Of a stretch of DNA of 38,975 nucleotides, positions 1-8,964 are shown one piece after another. The first letter of the stretch is position 1; each line of letters begins with the position of its first letter. The stretch lies in the NCBI GenBank assembly GCA_020630775.1, contig JAHDIN010000028.1:1-38975 (forward strand), read 5' to 3'. The notes under the pieces were generated by a model. The model made no database searches. It was not told where the DNA came from and saw nothing but the letters and a program-made list of their open reading frames with translations. Position numbers and translations under genes: made by a program. The stretch is from Saprospiraceae bacterium (lineage in GTDB: Bacteria; Bacteroidota; Bacteroidia; Chitinophagales; Saprospiraceae).

Positions 1-62
1 GATTTTGGATTTTGGATTTTGGATTTTGGATTTTGGATTTTGGATTTTGGATTTTGGATTTT
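1..62. repeat. Perfect 7-bp tandem repeat (GATTTTG)n
   Basis: The window opens with 8 complete perfect copies of GATTTTG plus 6 bases of a ninth, and the array may continue past the left edge. The following bases to 269 are AT-rich and show no gene or clear promoter. The perfection of the array suggests recent expansion or ongoing slippage. Other intergenic gaps in this window hold arrays of similar period (7-8 bp) but different sequence. Confidence 0.97.
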
Positions 63-269
63 AAAATAATCACATCACCTGACTACAATACATGTTCGAA
101 ATATTAAATAAAAACATGTTCTGAATATTAATGACAGGTTTAGATGAATTGGCATTTAAAATCAAGGCTTTATCAAACAAACAATAAATCAAACAAGCTA
201 TCTTTTAATTCAATAATAAGCATCCATTTTACTTAAGAAAAAGAATAGATATTATCTCCAACTCGAATT

Positions 270-1109
270 ATGTATAAACTCATATTCATATTACTCTTCC
301 AATACCCTACGAATAGCCCTTTAAGCAAAGACACTAACTTTCCTGTTATCCTTTATGATTTTTTAAAGCTTCAAGATGAAGATGGGTTTACCGGTAATGA
401 ATTTGAATTTTGGGTTGACCTAAAAGACGAATTCCGATATTCGGTATGTCCTCTTGATGCAATTCCTTTTGCGTGGACGGGAAACAATGGTATTCATTTT
501 GCATTTTTAACTGATTTTGGCCGAAATAAAGACTTAAACAAGGCCCCGATTATATGTGTAGCACCTACTTATGATCCAGCCATAACTCTAGTTGCCAATA
601 ATATCCATGATTTCCTTGGCTTATTGACAAGCGTAGAGAACGCTCCCTTATTAGCCGATAGATATAAAAATCAAAATGACTTCGAAGAGGCGAAAAAAGA
701 CAGACTCGGATGGTACGAAGATGAAGATAGAGTTACAATCAAACGAAAAAAATTAATATCTAAGATCCGTAGAAAATTCAACCTTAAACATTTTGACAAT
801 GCTTTTGAATACATGGAGCAAATCAGAAGACTCAGATCTACAAAGGTTGATCATACCTCTAAAGATGAACTGGGAATTTTCAAAAATACCTCAGAAGACA
901 TAATAAGCTTCAAGTATTCAAAAGATCCAAAAGAAATTATGGATTTCTTAGGCAGAGCTAACAAAGACAGTAGACTATTATTCTACAGAAACTGCACCTA
1001 CTCCTATATTTTATCTGATAATTATGACGCTATTGCCAAGAACATTATTGAAATATATTTGAAAAATGATGGTTACAAAGCAGAAGCAGATAGACTAAAA
1101 TTCTACTAA
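270..1109 (+). CDS. SUKH (SMI1/KNR4)-like hypothetical protein
   Basis: A 279-residue protein with no convincing signal peptide. The stretch around residues 60-120 (PLDAIPFAWTGNNGIHFAFL, then PIICVAPTYDP, then NNIHDFLGLL) follows the usual SUKH/SMI1-KNR4 order. That order is a 'PFA.TG..G.H..FL' strand pair, a 'PI..V.P..D' strand and a final helix 'N..DFL'. SUKH proteins in bacteria are often immunity proteins to polymorphic toxins or general binding modules; no toxin gene lies in view. The C-terminal half (residues 150-279) is charged and helical and is not recognised. The ATG at 270 is used because an in-frame TAG sits at 246. The assignment rests on pattern memory only. Confidence 0.5.
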   Translation: MYKLIFILLFQYPTNSPLSKDTNFPVILYDFLKLQDEDGFTGNEFEFWVDLKDEFRYSVCPLDAIPFAWTGNNGIHFAFLTDFGRNKDLNKAPIICVAPTYDPAITLVANNIHDFLGLLTSVENAPLLADRYKNQNDFEEAKKDRLGWYEDEDRVTIKRKKLISKIRRKFNLKHFDNAFEYMEQIRRLRSTKVDHTSKDELGIFKNTSEDIISFKYSKDPKEIMDFLGRANKDSRLLFYRNCTYSYILSDNYDAIAKNIIEIYLKNDGYKAEADRLKFY

Positions 1110-1111
1110 TA

Positions 1112-1140
1112 TTAGACTTAAACTTAAGCTTAAACTTAAC
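1112..1140. repeat. Short CTTAAA-type repeat between two genes
   Basis: The 31-bp gap between the first two genes consists almost wholly of imperfect CTTAAA/CTTAAG repeats containing an AAGCTT-centred palindrome. The same AAGTTTAAGCTT-type wording recurs in the gap at 33661-33850. It may be a small member of that intergenic family or simple low-complexity DNA. Confidence 0.5.
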
Positions 1141-1929
1141 ATGCAAACCTACCTCCGCCCACCCTACCTAGGCATCAACGCCAACTTCAGCAACGAAGTA
1201 AACCTAAACACTTCCCCCAATAAAACACATGCTATAGTCATATCTCATTGCTGGACATACAAAAGAGGTGCTAAAGCATGCTTATTTCATTTAGTAGATA
1301 ACAATGAAAATATCATCGAAGACTTCACCCCATTAACCACCAATGCTAAACTGAGTTGGTCTGAGGACAATTCTATGATCGCCATCTGTGTGGGAGAAGC
1401 GCATCGAGGCATTCTTATATATCATATAGAAGAAAAAGCGTTTTCATTTTTCAAGTCCAACAGCTACACTTTTAAATTCGACAACAATCAACTAAAACTC
1501 TATATCTCTGATAAATTTGTAGAACAATTAAACTCCAGCCAATTGCTTGGAGGCGGAGAATCAGAACTACCAAGAGTCAAATATGTACGCCCTGACGATA
1601 TTACAGTAGATGTGCGTCAATTGAAAAAATTTAATAAATCAGAATTAGAAAATTACTTTGACGTAGGTGAAGCCAATCCGATCTACATCGACCCTTTAGA
1701 AAGAGGCTTCTGGCCTTTTAATGGTCGCTTGCCACAGAATACAACGCAAGGCTATAATGGTAGAGATTTCGAAATGTATCAATTAGAAACTTTTGCAAAA
1801 TTTGGAGACAGCCAATCTATAGAATGGTTGTTTGAAATTAAGGAAAAGACTAAAAACGAATACAGCAAGTGGGACAAAGTATCTGATTATTTAGGACATC
1901 GCGAAAGGCGAAATATTGAAGGATACTAG
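1141..1929 (+). CDS. Hypothetical protein, possible beta-propeller fragment
   Basis: A 262-residue protein that I do not recognise. It lacks a signal peptide and membrane segment. Residues about 75-105 (KLSWSEDNSMIAICVG followed by GILIYHIEEKAFSFF) resemble one blade of a WD40/TolB-like propeller: 'the signal displayed against time, then a short strand describing a value'. The C-terminal third is rich in aromatic and charged residues and ends in a helix. It lies 31 bp after the SUKH-like gene on the same strand, so the two may be cotranscribed, but the gap is repetitive. The gene converges with the kinase gene at 2014-4035. Confidence 0.6.
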   Translation: MQTYLRPPYLGINANFSNEVNLNTSPNKTHAIVISHCWTYKRGAKACLFHLVDNNENIIEDFTPLTTNAKLSWSEDNSMIAICVGEAHRGILIYHIEEKAFSFFKSNSYTFKFDNNQLKLYISDKFVEQLNSSQLLGGGESELPRVKYVRPDDITVDVRQLKKFNKSELENYFDVGEANPIYIDPLERGFWPFNGRLPQNTTQGYNGRDFEMYQLETFAKFGDSQSIEWLFEIKEKTKNEYSKWDKVSDYLGHRERRNIEGY

Positions 1930-1979
1930 TTTGTCCAAGTAAATGGCCTCAAACTAAAAACTCTTCATATTTTTGAAAG

Positions 1980-1998
1980 GCTAAAATAAATATTTAGC
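1980..1998. terminator. Weak bidirectional hairpin between convergent genes
   Basis: GCTAAA (1980-1985) pairs with TTTAGC (1993-1998) around a 7-base loop, in the 84-bp gap between the stop of the plus-strand gene at 1929 and the end of the minus-strand kinase at 2014. The stem is short and AT-rich and has no clean T-tract, so termination is only a guess from position. Confidence 0.3.
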
Positions 1999-2013
1999 AG
2001 ATTAACAAACCAA

Positions 2014-4035
2014 TCACTTCACTTTAGCTTCTATTGGAATACTAACACTTATAGAGGTACCCTTATCGTCACTTTTATCCAACACCACTTCGCCCCCCAT
2101 AGACATGATTATCTTTTTAACGATGGCTAAACCCAACCCAGATCCTTGGTATTCAGACCTATTATGTAATCGCGCAAACATTTCAAATATTTTCTCTTGA
2201 TACTTTTCATCAATACCAATGCCATTATCCGAAAATGTCAGCTTAACAAAATCAGACTCAATGGTTGAACTAATATTAACCTCACAGATTTTAGAATCAT
2301 TATACTTAATGCTGTTCTCTATGAGATTTTTAAATACCTGAAAGATTTGGATCGAATTACAGTGCAACGTAGGTAAATTTGAAGCTGTTATTTTCGACTC
2401 TTTCTCACTTAGGAGAAAATGTAAATTCAACTTTACCTTCTCTAAGATATCATTCAAGTCCACATCCTCATTTTCTACTTGTTCACCTAACTTCGTATAA
2501 TCTAATATCCCATTGACTAAGTAGTGCATTTGATCTGTACTTTTCTCAACTATCTCAAAGTAGTCCCCAACTTCATTCAGCGGCGTACCGGCATTTAACT
2601 TTGATTTCAATAATTGGGTAAAGCTTTTGATATTTCTAATGGGCTCTTTAAGATCATGAGAAGCCACATAAGCAAATCTTCCTAATTCTTCATTGGACTT
2701 CTCCAACTCATGTGTACGTTCTGCTACTCGCGATTCGAGTGTTTCATTGTACAACTTATCTCTTCTAGAGTTTCTTAATAATATATTGAGCAAACCTATA
2801 CTTAATAAGAGCAAGGCTGCAGAACCAATGGCCAAGATGGTTCGCTGCTTTAACTTAACCGACTTATTATCGGATTGCTCTTTTAAAAGCGCATTCTCTA
2901 TTTCCTTTTTTTCAGATTGGTATTTGGTCTCTAGCTCTAAGAATTTTTCTTCTCGTTCTTGCAACTTCACACTGTCTTGCCAAATGCGCAATTGATCCAA
3001 ATACGCATAAGCCGAGCGGTAATTACCATTCTCACTTTCAGCATGATGAAGAATCTTTAAAACACGAGGCTTGTAATAATAAAAATCTTGATTGGCTTCG
3101 ATTTTATCCAAGCACTTTTTGGCATGAAAACTCGCCTCAGAATAGTCACCTCTTACATGCTCTAGGTCAGCCTTCCAATAGTGGTACCTTACGCTTGTTT
3201 GTTCCGTTGGCTCTAAATCAGGATTCAAAAGCGCTTCCAAATAACTATTGGAAATTTCATATTTTTTAGCATTACTACTATTAATAGCTAATTGAAGAAT
3301 GGCTTTTCTAATTTTACTGTTGTGCTTTAGGTTTTCAGCATTTGCTAAAGCCTTTTTTATGTATACTTCAGATTCATCTAAATCTCCAATACCAGTTAAA
3401 AATTCGCCAAATCTTAAATTAAAAGAAAACTGAACATTCTGGTCTTTATTTTTAGAAGATAGCTTTTCTAACTCTAAATAATATTTCTTGGCTTCATCAT
3501 CATTGCCTTGAGAACTATTAACACCAGCAATATTGCCTAATACCACAGACATAGTTAACGTATCATTACATTCCGTTGCATTAACTAAAGCACTCTGGTA
3601 ATTCTCTAAACATTTATCAACTATATACATACGTTGATAAGCCATACCAATAGCGTTGTATATTTTACTTTTAACGCAGTAATCATCTGCATCACAATGT
3701 TTTAATGCCGACTGATTGATATCAATTCCCTTGTCGTAACGATTATTAAAAATATGATTGTAAGAAATCACATTTAATGCCCTTGCTAATCCTTCATTAT
3801 AGGAATGTGTTATAGACATTTGCTTCGCCGTATCTATATACAGCTTACATCTTGAGGAATCAATAAATAATAATTGAAAGGCAATTTTATTGTAGAGATC
3901 AACTTTAACTTCTGGGTTCTCAGCTTTAGACAAAGTCTTCTTAAGGCTATCAATTAGAGGCGGGTCAGTCGACGTCTGGCCCATACAAACTTGCGACAAG
4001 TAGAATAGCAATATAATTGATAAAAGTCTCAGCAT
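2014..4035 (-). CDS. TPR-containing membrane sensor histidine kinase
   Basis: A 673-residue protein with an N-terminal signal sequence (hydrophobic 1-19, ending CMGQ). A long periplasmic region of tetratricopeptide-type helical hairpins follows (about 25-370). Next come a coiled coil, one membrane helix (about 399-420), a second coiled coil and a cytoplasmic kinase core. The phospho-acceptor is His460 in ASHDLKEP. The HATPase boxes are visible: N box NLIENSIKYN (570-579), G1 DNGIG (603-607), F-box FEMFARL, and G2 GSGLGL (631-636). There is no receiver or DNA-binding domain, and no response regulator lies beside it, so its partner must be elsewhere. The layout (TPR, TM, HisKA, HATPase) is common in Bacteroidota. 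A second kinase of the same design lies at 28001-30085. Confidence 0.93.
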   Translation of the reverse strand: MLRLLSIILLFYLSQVCMGQTSTDPPLIDSLKKTLSKAENPEVKVDLYNKIAFQLLFIDSSRCKLYIDTAKQMSITHSYNEGLARALNVISYNHIFNNRYDKGIDINQSALKHCDADDYCVKSKIYNAIGMAYQRMYIVDKCLENYQSALVNATECNDTLTMSVVLGNIAGVNSSQGNDDEAKKYYLELEKLSSKNKDQNVQFSFNLRFGEFLTGIGDLDESEVYIKKALANAENLKHNSKIRKAILQLAINSSNAKKYEISNSYLEALLNPDLEPTEQTSVRYHYWKADLEHVRGDYSEASFHAKKCLDKIEANQDFYYYKPRVLKILHHAESENGNYRSAYAYLDQLRIWQDSVKLQEREEKFLELETKYQSEKKEIENALLKEQSDNKSVKLKQRTILAIGSAALLLLSIGLLNILLRNSRRDKLYNETLESRVAERTHELEKSNEELGRFAYVASHDLKEPIRNIKSFTQLLKSKLNAGTPLNEVGDYFEIVEKSTDQMHYLVNGILDYTKLGEQVENEDVDLNDILEKVKLNLHFLLSEKESKITASNLPTLHCNSIQIFQVFKNLIENSIKYNDSKICEVNISSTIESDFVKLTFSDNGIGIDEKYQEKIFEMFARLHNRSEYQGSGLGLAIVKKIIMSMGGEVVLDKSDDKGTSISVSIPIEAKVK

Positions 4036-4066
4036 TTTATCTTTAACACTATTAAAATTGATATAT

Positions 4067-4097
4067 CAAAGATAGTTTAAATATGAGCAAGAGGCAA
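4067..4097 (-). promoter_or_regulatory. Bacteroidota-type promoter for the sensor kinase
   Basis: Reading the minus strand, TTG (4097-4095) is followed by 20 bases and then TATCTTTG (4074-4067). This matches the known Bacteroidota housekeeping consensus TTG-N(17-23)-TAnnTTTG. The -7 element ends 32 bp before the ATG at 4035, giving a short leader. Confidence 0.65.
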
Positions 4098-4253
4098 TTA
4101 GACAACTACTATTAAAGGCTAAATACTTTACATTAACTAAAAAGATCTATTTATTATAAGATGTAACCAATTATTGAGCCTCAAATCAAACTCAAAAACA
4201 TAACTTATCTTTAAGTAAACTTCCATAGATTTTTAAATCGATATAGATAACTT

Positions 4254-6371
4254 ATGAAACCTATTAGTCTTTTAGTACTAGTCATTTTTTCAGGGCACAT
4301 CTGGGCTCAAAGCGAATGGTATAATTTCACCAGCATTGACAATATTGGAGAGGTAGAAGTTTTTGATAGCATGGCCTATGTCACCAATTCAGGAGGCCTT
4401 CTTAAAATAGATCTAATTTCTGGCGAAGAAGAATTACTACTACCGACGAATAGCGATTTCGCTGGTCAATCTTTAGAAATAGAGTTTATGAGCAATGGCG
4501 ACGCATGGGTAACCAGCTATGGCAATCAATTGAATTCACCTGCTACGCTATTATATTATGATGGGGAAACATTTGAGGCCTTTTCATTTCCAGATTCATT
4601 AAGAATAAGTAGTACAAAACACTTAAGAATTTATAATGAAGAATTATGGTTTCTTGATTTCCATGGAAAACTATATTCAATAAAAGAGCATGAGTTGATT
4701 GTCCATTCTACTGATTTGACAGATGAAATAGAATATTTTGATATCGATTCTAAGGGCATTTTATGGGCGGTTAATGTTGATGAAATTTATGCTTATGACG
4801 GCACCAATGTCCTATCTGTAGAAGAAATTTATCCAGGTGAGGAAGTCTGGCAGCTAGATGGTTTTTACATCGACAAAAATGATGTCCTTTGGATGTCCGT
4901 ACGCCCCAGATCCAGTGGAGATTTAGAATTGATGTACATTGATGATGGGGGTCGCCATATTGTCTCATCGTACTTTAGAATGTCAAAGTTTTTTGAGCAC
5001 GATTCATTAGGAACATGCTTTACCTCTAAATTTAATGGCTTTGGATATCTTCAAAATGATTCATTAAAGTTTCAAAAATTCGACAGCGTTTATGTTGATA
5101 TTCCGTGGGGCGATTCTAATCGAGCAAAATTTTTAAAATGGGAAGGCAATAATGCTTGGTTTTCAGGTTCAAATTTAGAAAAGCCTGTACTCCATAGATA
5201 TGTAGATGAAACGCTTTACCAATACGGACATAACAGATCTTTTCTAGGAGAAATCACGGACATGAGTGCAGACTGCAATGGTACACTCTACAAGTCAGGA
5301 GAATCGCACTTACAAACTTTTAGACATGGTCAATGGGATACGCTTTTCCTCAATTACCAAGATGAAGAATGTTATATCAATCATCTTGAATTGAATCCAT
5401 TTACTTGTGAATTATGGGGCGTAGGCGATCATCCCTATTTTGAGCCATGCAGATCATTTTGGCGATTTACTGAAAATGACATAATTGAATACGATATTTT
5501 TGAAGGCACTATTGAAGATTTAGCATTTATGCCAGATGGCAGAATTGTTGTCACAAGCCAAGGGAACGTCAGCATTATAGATACATTGGGCAACCGCGAG
5601 CAGATGAACATTAAAGACAACATGACATTTTCAAATGTATTCGTAAGCTCTAAAGGACAAATTTGGACCCGAGGGACAGAGTGGAATCCATGCTTTATAA
5701 AGTATTCATTTTTTACTGGCAATGGCGATGATAACTGGACAGAGTTAAGCTATGATTCGATACAATTTTTTGGAAACGCATCATTAGAAGTATTTGAAGA
5801 TGAAACAGGAGATCTCTGGTTTCAAAATCAACGATTCTTGGTTAACTATGATGGCACCAATTGGACACGCAACTATCTTGAAATGGACGTCAATGGCTTC
5901 CATGAAGCACTCATGGACGAAAAAGGTAATTTTTGGTTGGCTACGAAAAAAGACGGTTTGGTTTATTGGGACAGGAGTCAGAACAGTTTTGCCTATTACA
6001 ATACCGAAAACTCCCCCATCTTTTCAAACGTTTGTTTAAGTATTGAGCGTATTGACAATGACCTATGGATAGAACATCAACATGGACTAACTTTAATGAA
6101 GATAGACAACATCATATCTAATGTTGCTACAGAAAAAAATGAAGATTTTAAATTGACAATTTATCCTAACCCTTCAACTGGTTTATTCAATATTAAAAAC
6201 ACATCAAGAGCCGAAAGAAACTATGAAATCTATGATTTAAATGGGCAATTAGTTCTTGCAGAATCATCAAACGAAGCCGTTTGGTCGGCTCAGTTAGATG
6301 AAGGCTTATATTTTATCAAATTAGTCCACGAAGGAAAGGCATGGGTTGAAAAACTTATAGTGACACATTAA
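4254..6371 (+). CDS. Secreted beta-propeller protein with T9SS sorting domain
   Basis: A 705-residue exported protein. It has a signal peptide (1-19, ending IWAQ). It then has many repeated 'LWF....G....YDG' strands typical of two-component-regulator or NHL-like propeller blades (for example LWAVNVDEIYAYDGTN near 170 and LWFQNQRFLVNYDGTNW near 525). A type A T9SS C-terminal sorting domain of 72 residues begins with LTIYPNPSTG (634) and ends EGLYFIKLV...KLIVTH. The protein should cross the outer membrane through the T9SS and be released or surface-anchored after removal of the tail. Propellers of this type are ligand-binding; no catalytic residues are evident. It is preceded by a 218-bp gap shared with the divergent kinase, in which TATCTTTA (4206-4213) is a possible -7 element. 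Confidence 0.85.
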   Translation: MKPISLLVLVIFSGHIWAQSEWYNFTSIDNIGEVEVFDSMAYVTNSGGLLKIDLISGEEELLLPTNSDFAGQSLEIEFMSNGDAWVTSYGNQLNSPATLLYYDGETFEAFSFPDSLRISSTKHLRIYNEELWFLDFHGKLYSIKEHELIVHSTDLTDEIEYFDIDSKGILWAVNVDEIYAYDGTNVLSVEEIYPGEEVWQLDGFYIDKNDVLWMSVRPRSSGDLELMYIDDGGRHIVSSYFRMSKFFEHDSLGTCFTSKFNGFGYLQNDSLKFQKFDSVYVDIPWGDSNRAKFLKWEGNNAWFSGSNLEKPVLHRYVDETLYQYGHNRSFLGEITDMSADCNGTLYKSGESHLQTFRHGQWDTLFLNYQDEECYINHLELNPFTCELWGVGDHPYFEPCRSFWRFTENDIIEYDIFEGTIEDLAFMPDGRIVVTSQGNVSIIDTLGNREQMNIKDNMTFSNVFVSSKGQIWTRGTEWNPCFIKYSFFTGNGDDNWTELSYDSIQFFGNASLEVFEDETGDLWFQNQRFLVNYDGTNWTRNYLEMDVNGFHEALMDEKGNFWLATKKDGLVYWDRSQNSFAYYNTENSPIFSNVCLSIERIDNDLWIEHQHGLTLMKIDNIISNVATEKNEDFKLTIYPNPSTGLFNIKNTSRAERNYEIYDLNGQLVLAESSNEAVWSAQLDEGLYFIKLVHEGKAWVEKLIVTH

Positions 6372-6438
6372 TTACCAACCTGCCTATTTTTCCTATATTA
6401 ACAGCAACAATTTTAGACTGTAACTATAATCGCCTGTC

Positions 6439-8124
6439 ATGCTAAGATTTGCCTATTGCCTTTATGTTATTTTAATCTTTACAAATAGTTGTTCCAACTC
6501 CAATCCACCAATTAAAAATGTCCAGGAAGCGTTTGCTATTATTCCCAAACCACATTCAATACAAATATTAAAAGGCCGTTTCAATCTTAATAAAAACACG
6601 CAAGTAACAGGTTCGAAGACACTCGAAGTCGAAGGAGAGTATCTATGCAAGTTTTTATCTCAATCATCAAAACACACATTCAACTATTCGAATAATAGTA
6701 ATGGTGATATAATTCTAGAAATTGATACATCTATAAATGCCCAAGAAGGATATAATTTAAATATTTCTAATGATAAAGTTGTATTGAAAGGAAAATCCAA
6801 AAAAGGTATATTTTATGGTATTCAAACTCTAAGACAACTCCTTCAATCGAATAATAAATCTACAGAAGCAAAACCAAGTCTCTACTTCCCATGCACCTTG
6901 ATTAATGACCAACCACAATTTAACTACAGAGGCATGCATTTAGACGTATGCAGACATTTCTTCTCAGTAGATTTTGTGAAAAAGTATTTGGACATTATGG
7001 CCTTACATAAACTCAATACTTTTCATTGGCACCTTACAGAGGATCAAGGCTGGCGGATCGAAATTTTAAAGTATCCAAAATTAACTGAAGTAGGCGCATG
7101 GCGAAATGGGACAATTGTTGGTCATTATCCAGGCACTGATAATGACAACAAAAGATATGGCGGCTTCTACACACAACAAGAGATAAAAGACATTGTAGAC
7201 TATGCACAACAATTGCATATCACCATCATACCTGAAATAGAACTACCAGGACATAGTAGTGCGGCCATAGCGGCTTACCCTTTTCTGAGTTGTTTTCCAC
7301 AAGAAGCTTCTGAAGTACCCAACGATATGATGTCCAAGGGCTCTAAAGCAGCCCAATCTGCAGGACAAGCTAAAATCGTCCAAGAATCCTGGGGCGTCTA
7401 CAAAGATGTCTATTGCGCAGGCAATGAAGCAACATTTAATTTTATTGAGGATGTATTGACTGAAGTCATGGAATTATTTCCATCAAAATACATACATATC
7501 GGCGGTGATGAATGCCCTAAGGATTATTGGAAGAAGAGCGCTTCATGCCAAGCTAAAATTAAAGAGCTAGGCATCAAAGACGAACACGAGTTGCAAAGCT
7601 ATTTCATCAAAAGAATAGAAGCTTTTGTTAATAATAATGACAAACGAATTATTGGTTGGGACGAAATACTAGAAGGCGGGCTTGCCCCTGACGCTACCGT
7701 TATGTCTTGGAGAGGCAATAAAGGAGGCATTGCAGCCGCACAAGAAAATCATCAAGTCATTATGAGCCCTAATTCTCATTGCTACTTTGACCATTACCAA
7801 TCTGAGGATAAGGAAAACGAACCTTTAGCTATTGGAGGATTCTTGCCTCTAGAAAAGGTATACAACTTCAATCCAATACCAGATGAATTAGAAGCAGACA
7901 AACATCATTATATACTAGGCGGTCAAGCCAATTTATGGACAGAATACATTGACTCGGATGAGAAGGCAGAATATATGTTGCTCCCTAGAATGACTGCCCT
8001 TTCAGAGGCCTTATGGTCTAGTCCGGAGGACAGAAATTATGAGGAGTTTAAAGTAAGGCTAAATGGCTTTAGGGATCAATATGAGTATATGGGTGTTAAT
8101 TATGCGAAGCATGTGTTTGAGTAG
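6439..8124 (+). CDS. Beta-N-acetylhexosaminidase lipoprotein (GH20)
   Basis: A 561-residue lipoprotein with lipobox TNSC (lipidated Cys18). An N-terminal GH20b-type domain (about 30-155) precedes the GH20 TIM barrel. Hallmarks of the barrel are FNYRGMHLDVCRHFF (161-175), NTFHWHLTEDQGWRIEI (193-209), IIPEIELPGH (263-272) and the catalytic pair Asp357-Glu358 in HIGGDEC. GH20 enzymes remove terminal beta-linked GlcNAc or GalNAc by substrate-assisted catalysis. Here the likely substrates are chitin oligosaccharides or glycoprotein/peptidoglycan-derived sugars, at the periplasmic or outer surface. Length is normal for the family. No chitinase or sugar-uptake genes lie beside it. Confidence 0.95.
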   Translation: MLRFAYCLYVILIFTNSCSNSNPPIKNVQEAFAIIPKPHSIQILKGRFNLNKNTQVTGSKTLEVEGEYLCKFLSQSSKHTFNYSNNSNGDIILEIDTSINAQEGYNLNISNDKVVLKGKSKKGIFYGIQTLRQLLQSNNKSTEAKPSLYFPCTLINDQPQFNYRGMHLDVCRHFFSVDFVKKYLDIMALHKLNTFHWHLTEDQGWRIEILKYPKLTEVGAWRNGTIVGHYPGTDNDNKRYGGFYTQQEIKDIVDYAQQLHITIIPEIELPGHSSAAIAAYPFLSCFPQEASEVPNDMMSKGSKAAQSAGQAKIVQESWGVYKDVYCAGNEATFNFIEDVLTEVMELFPSKYIHIGGDECPKDYWKKSASCQAKIKELGIKDEHELQSYFIKRIEAFVNNNDKRIIGWDEILEGGLAPDATVMSWRGNKGGIAAAQENHQVIMSPNSHCYFDHYQSEDKENEPLAIGGFLPLEKVYNFNPIPDELEADKHHYILGGQANLWTEYIDSDEKAEYMLLPRMTALSEALWSSPEDRNYEEFKVRLNGFRDQYEYMGVNYAKHVFE

Positions 8125-8162
8125 AATGATACAAAAGAAAAATTTACAACAATTCTAAATAA

Positions 8163-8852
8163 ATGAAATACATATTTGGATGCCTTCTACTTTCTTGGCT
8201 AACCATTTCGAAGTCCAATGGACAATCGACATTAGAAAAGTCGTTTCCCAAAATATATTCTGGGTATAGTATAATGAAAAGTACCTTTATCAATGGAGAC
8301 TACAAAATGACATATATAGATAGCACTCATAATCAAATTTACTTAAGTGAATATTTTGAAGCTGATGGCACCTTGGTTGAAAAAAAGACATACACTTATA
8401 ATCATTATGGAGACTTAACGCAACAGATTATTAAGGCTGACAGCATTACAATTTGGGACTATAAATACACATATGTAAACGGTGTTAAAACCATGGAGTC
8501 ATTCTATGAAAACAATGTTCTAAAAAGCACCTCAGAATTAATAAATAGGATAGATAATTATGAATTCACTTATAAAAATTCATCACAAACCACAACAACA
8601 AATTATAACTTAGATAACTTACAAATAACAACAACCATTTTTGATAAAAATAATTTGCTAAAAGAAAAACGTCTCACAAGTTTTTATAAAAATGGCTTAC
8701 TTAAATCTGAAACTAGAACTAATCATGAAAACGAAGTCACCTTTAATAGAAATGTACAATACAAAATAAAAGACAATGGCACGTTAATCGAAAGTACGGA
8801 TATTATAAATGGACATTCACGTACAGTAGAAATAATCGAATTGATTGAGTGA
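8163..8852 (+). CDS. Small secreted protein with YD/MORN-like repeats
   Basis: A 229-residue exported protein with signal peptide (1-21, ending SNGQ). The mature part is a series of short beta-strand repeats rich in Tyr, Asn, Thr and Lys (for example KKTYTYNHYGDL, YKNGLLKSETRTN). These resemble the 'Y.NG.L...' repeats of the YwqK/YD-repeat group of Bacteroidota. It starts 38 bp after the GH20 gene on the same strand and may be cotranscribed. No specific function can be assigned. Confidence 0.7.
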   Translation: MKYIFGCLLLSWLTISKSNGQSTLEKSFPKIYSGYSIMKSTFINGDYKMTYIDSTHNQIYLSEYFEADGTLVEKKTYTYNHYGDLTQQIIKADSITIWDYKYTYVNGVKTMESFYENNVLKSTSELINRIDNYEFTYKNSSQTTTTNYNLDNLQITTTIFDKNNLLKEKRLTSFYKNGLLKSETRTNHENEVTFNRNVQYKIKDNGTLIESTDIINGHSRTVEIIELIE

Positions 8853-8964
8853 TTAAGCTTATTCTCAATTTATTGATAAAGTATATATCATCCACAATGA
8901 ACATTTAAATACTTGGACTCATTCTTAAAAAACTTTACCTATCTTTCCCTCTTAATACATTTAC

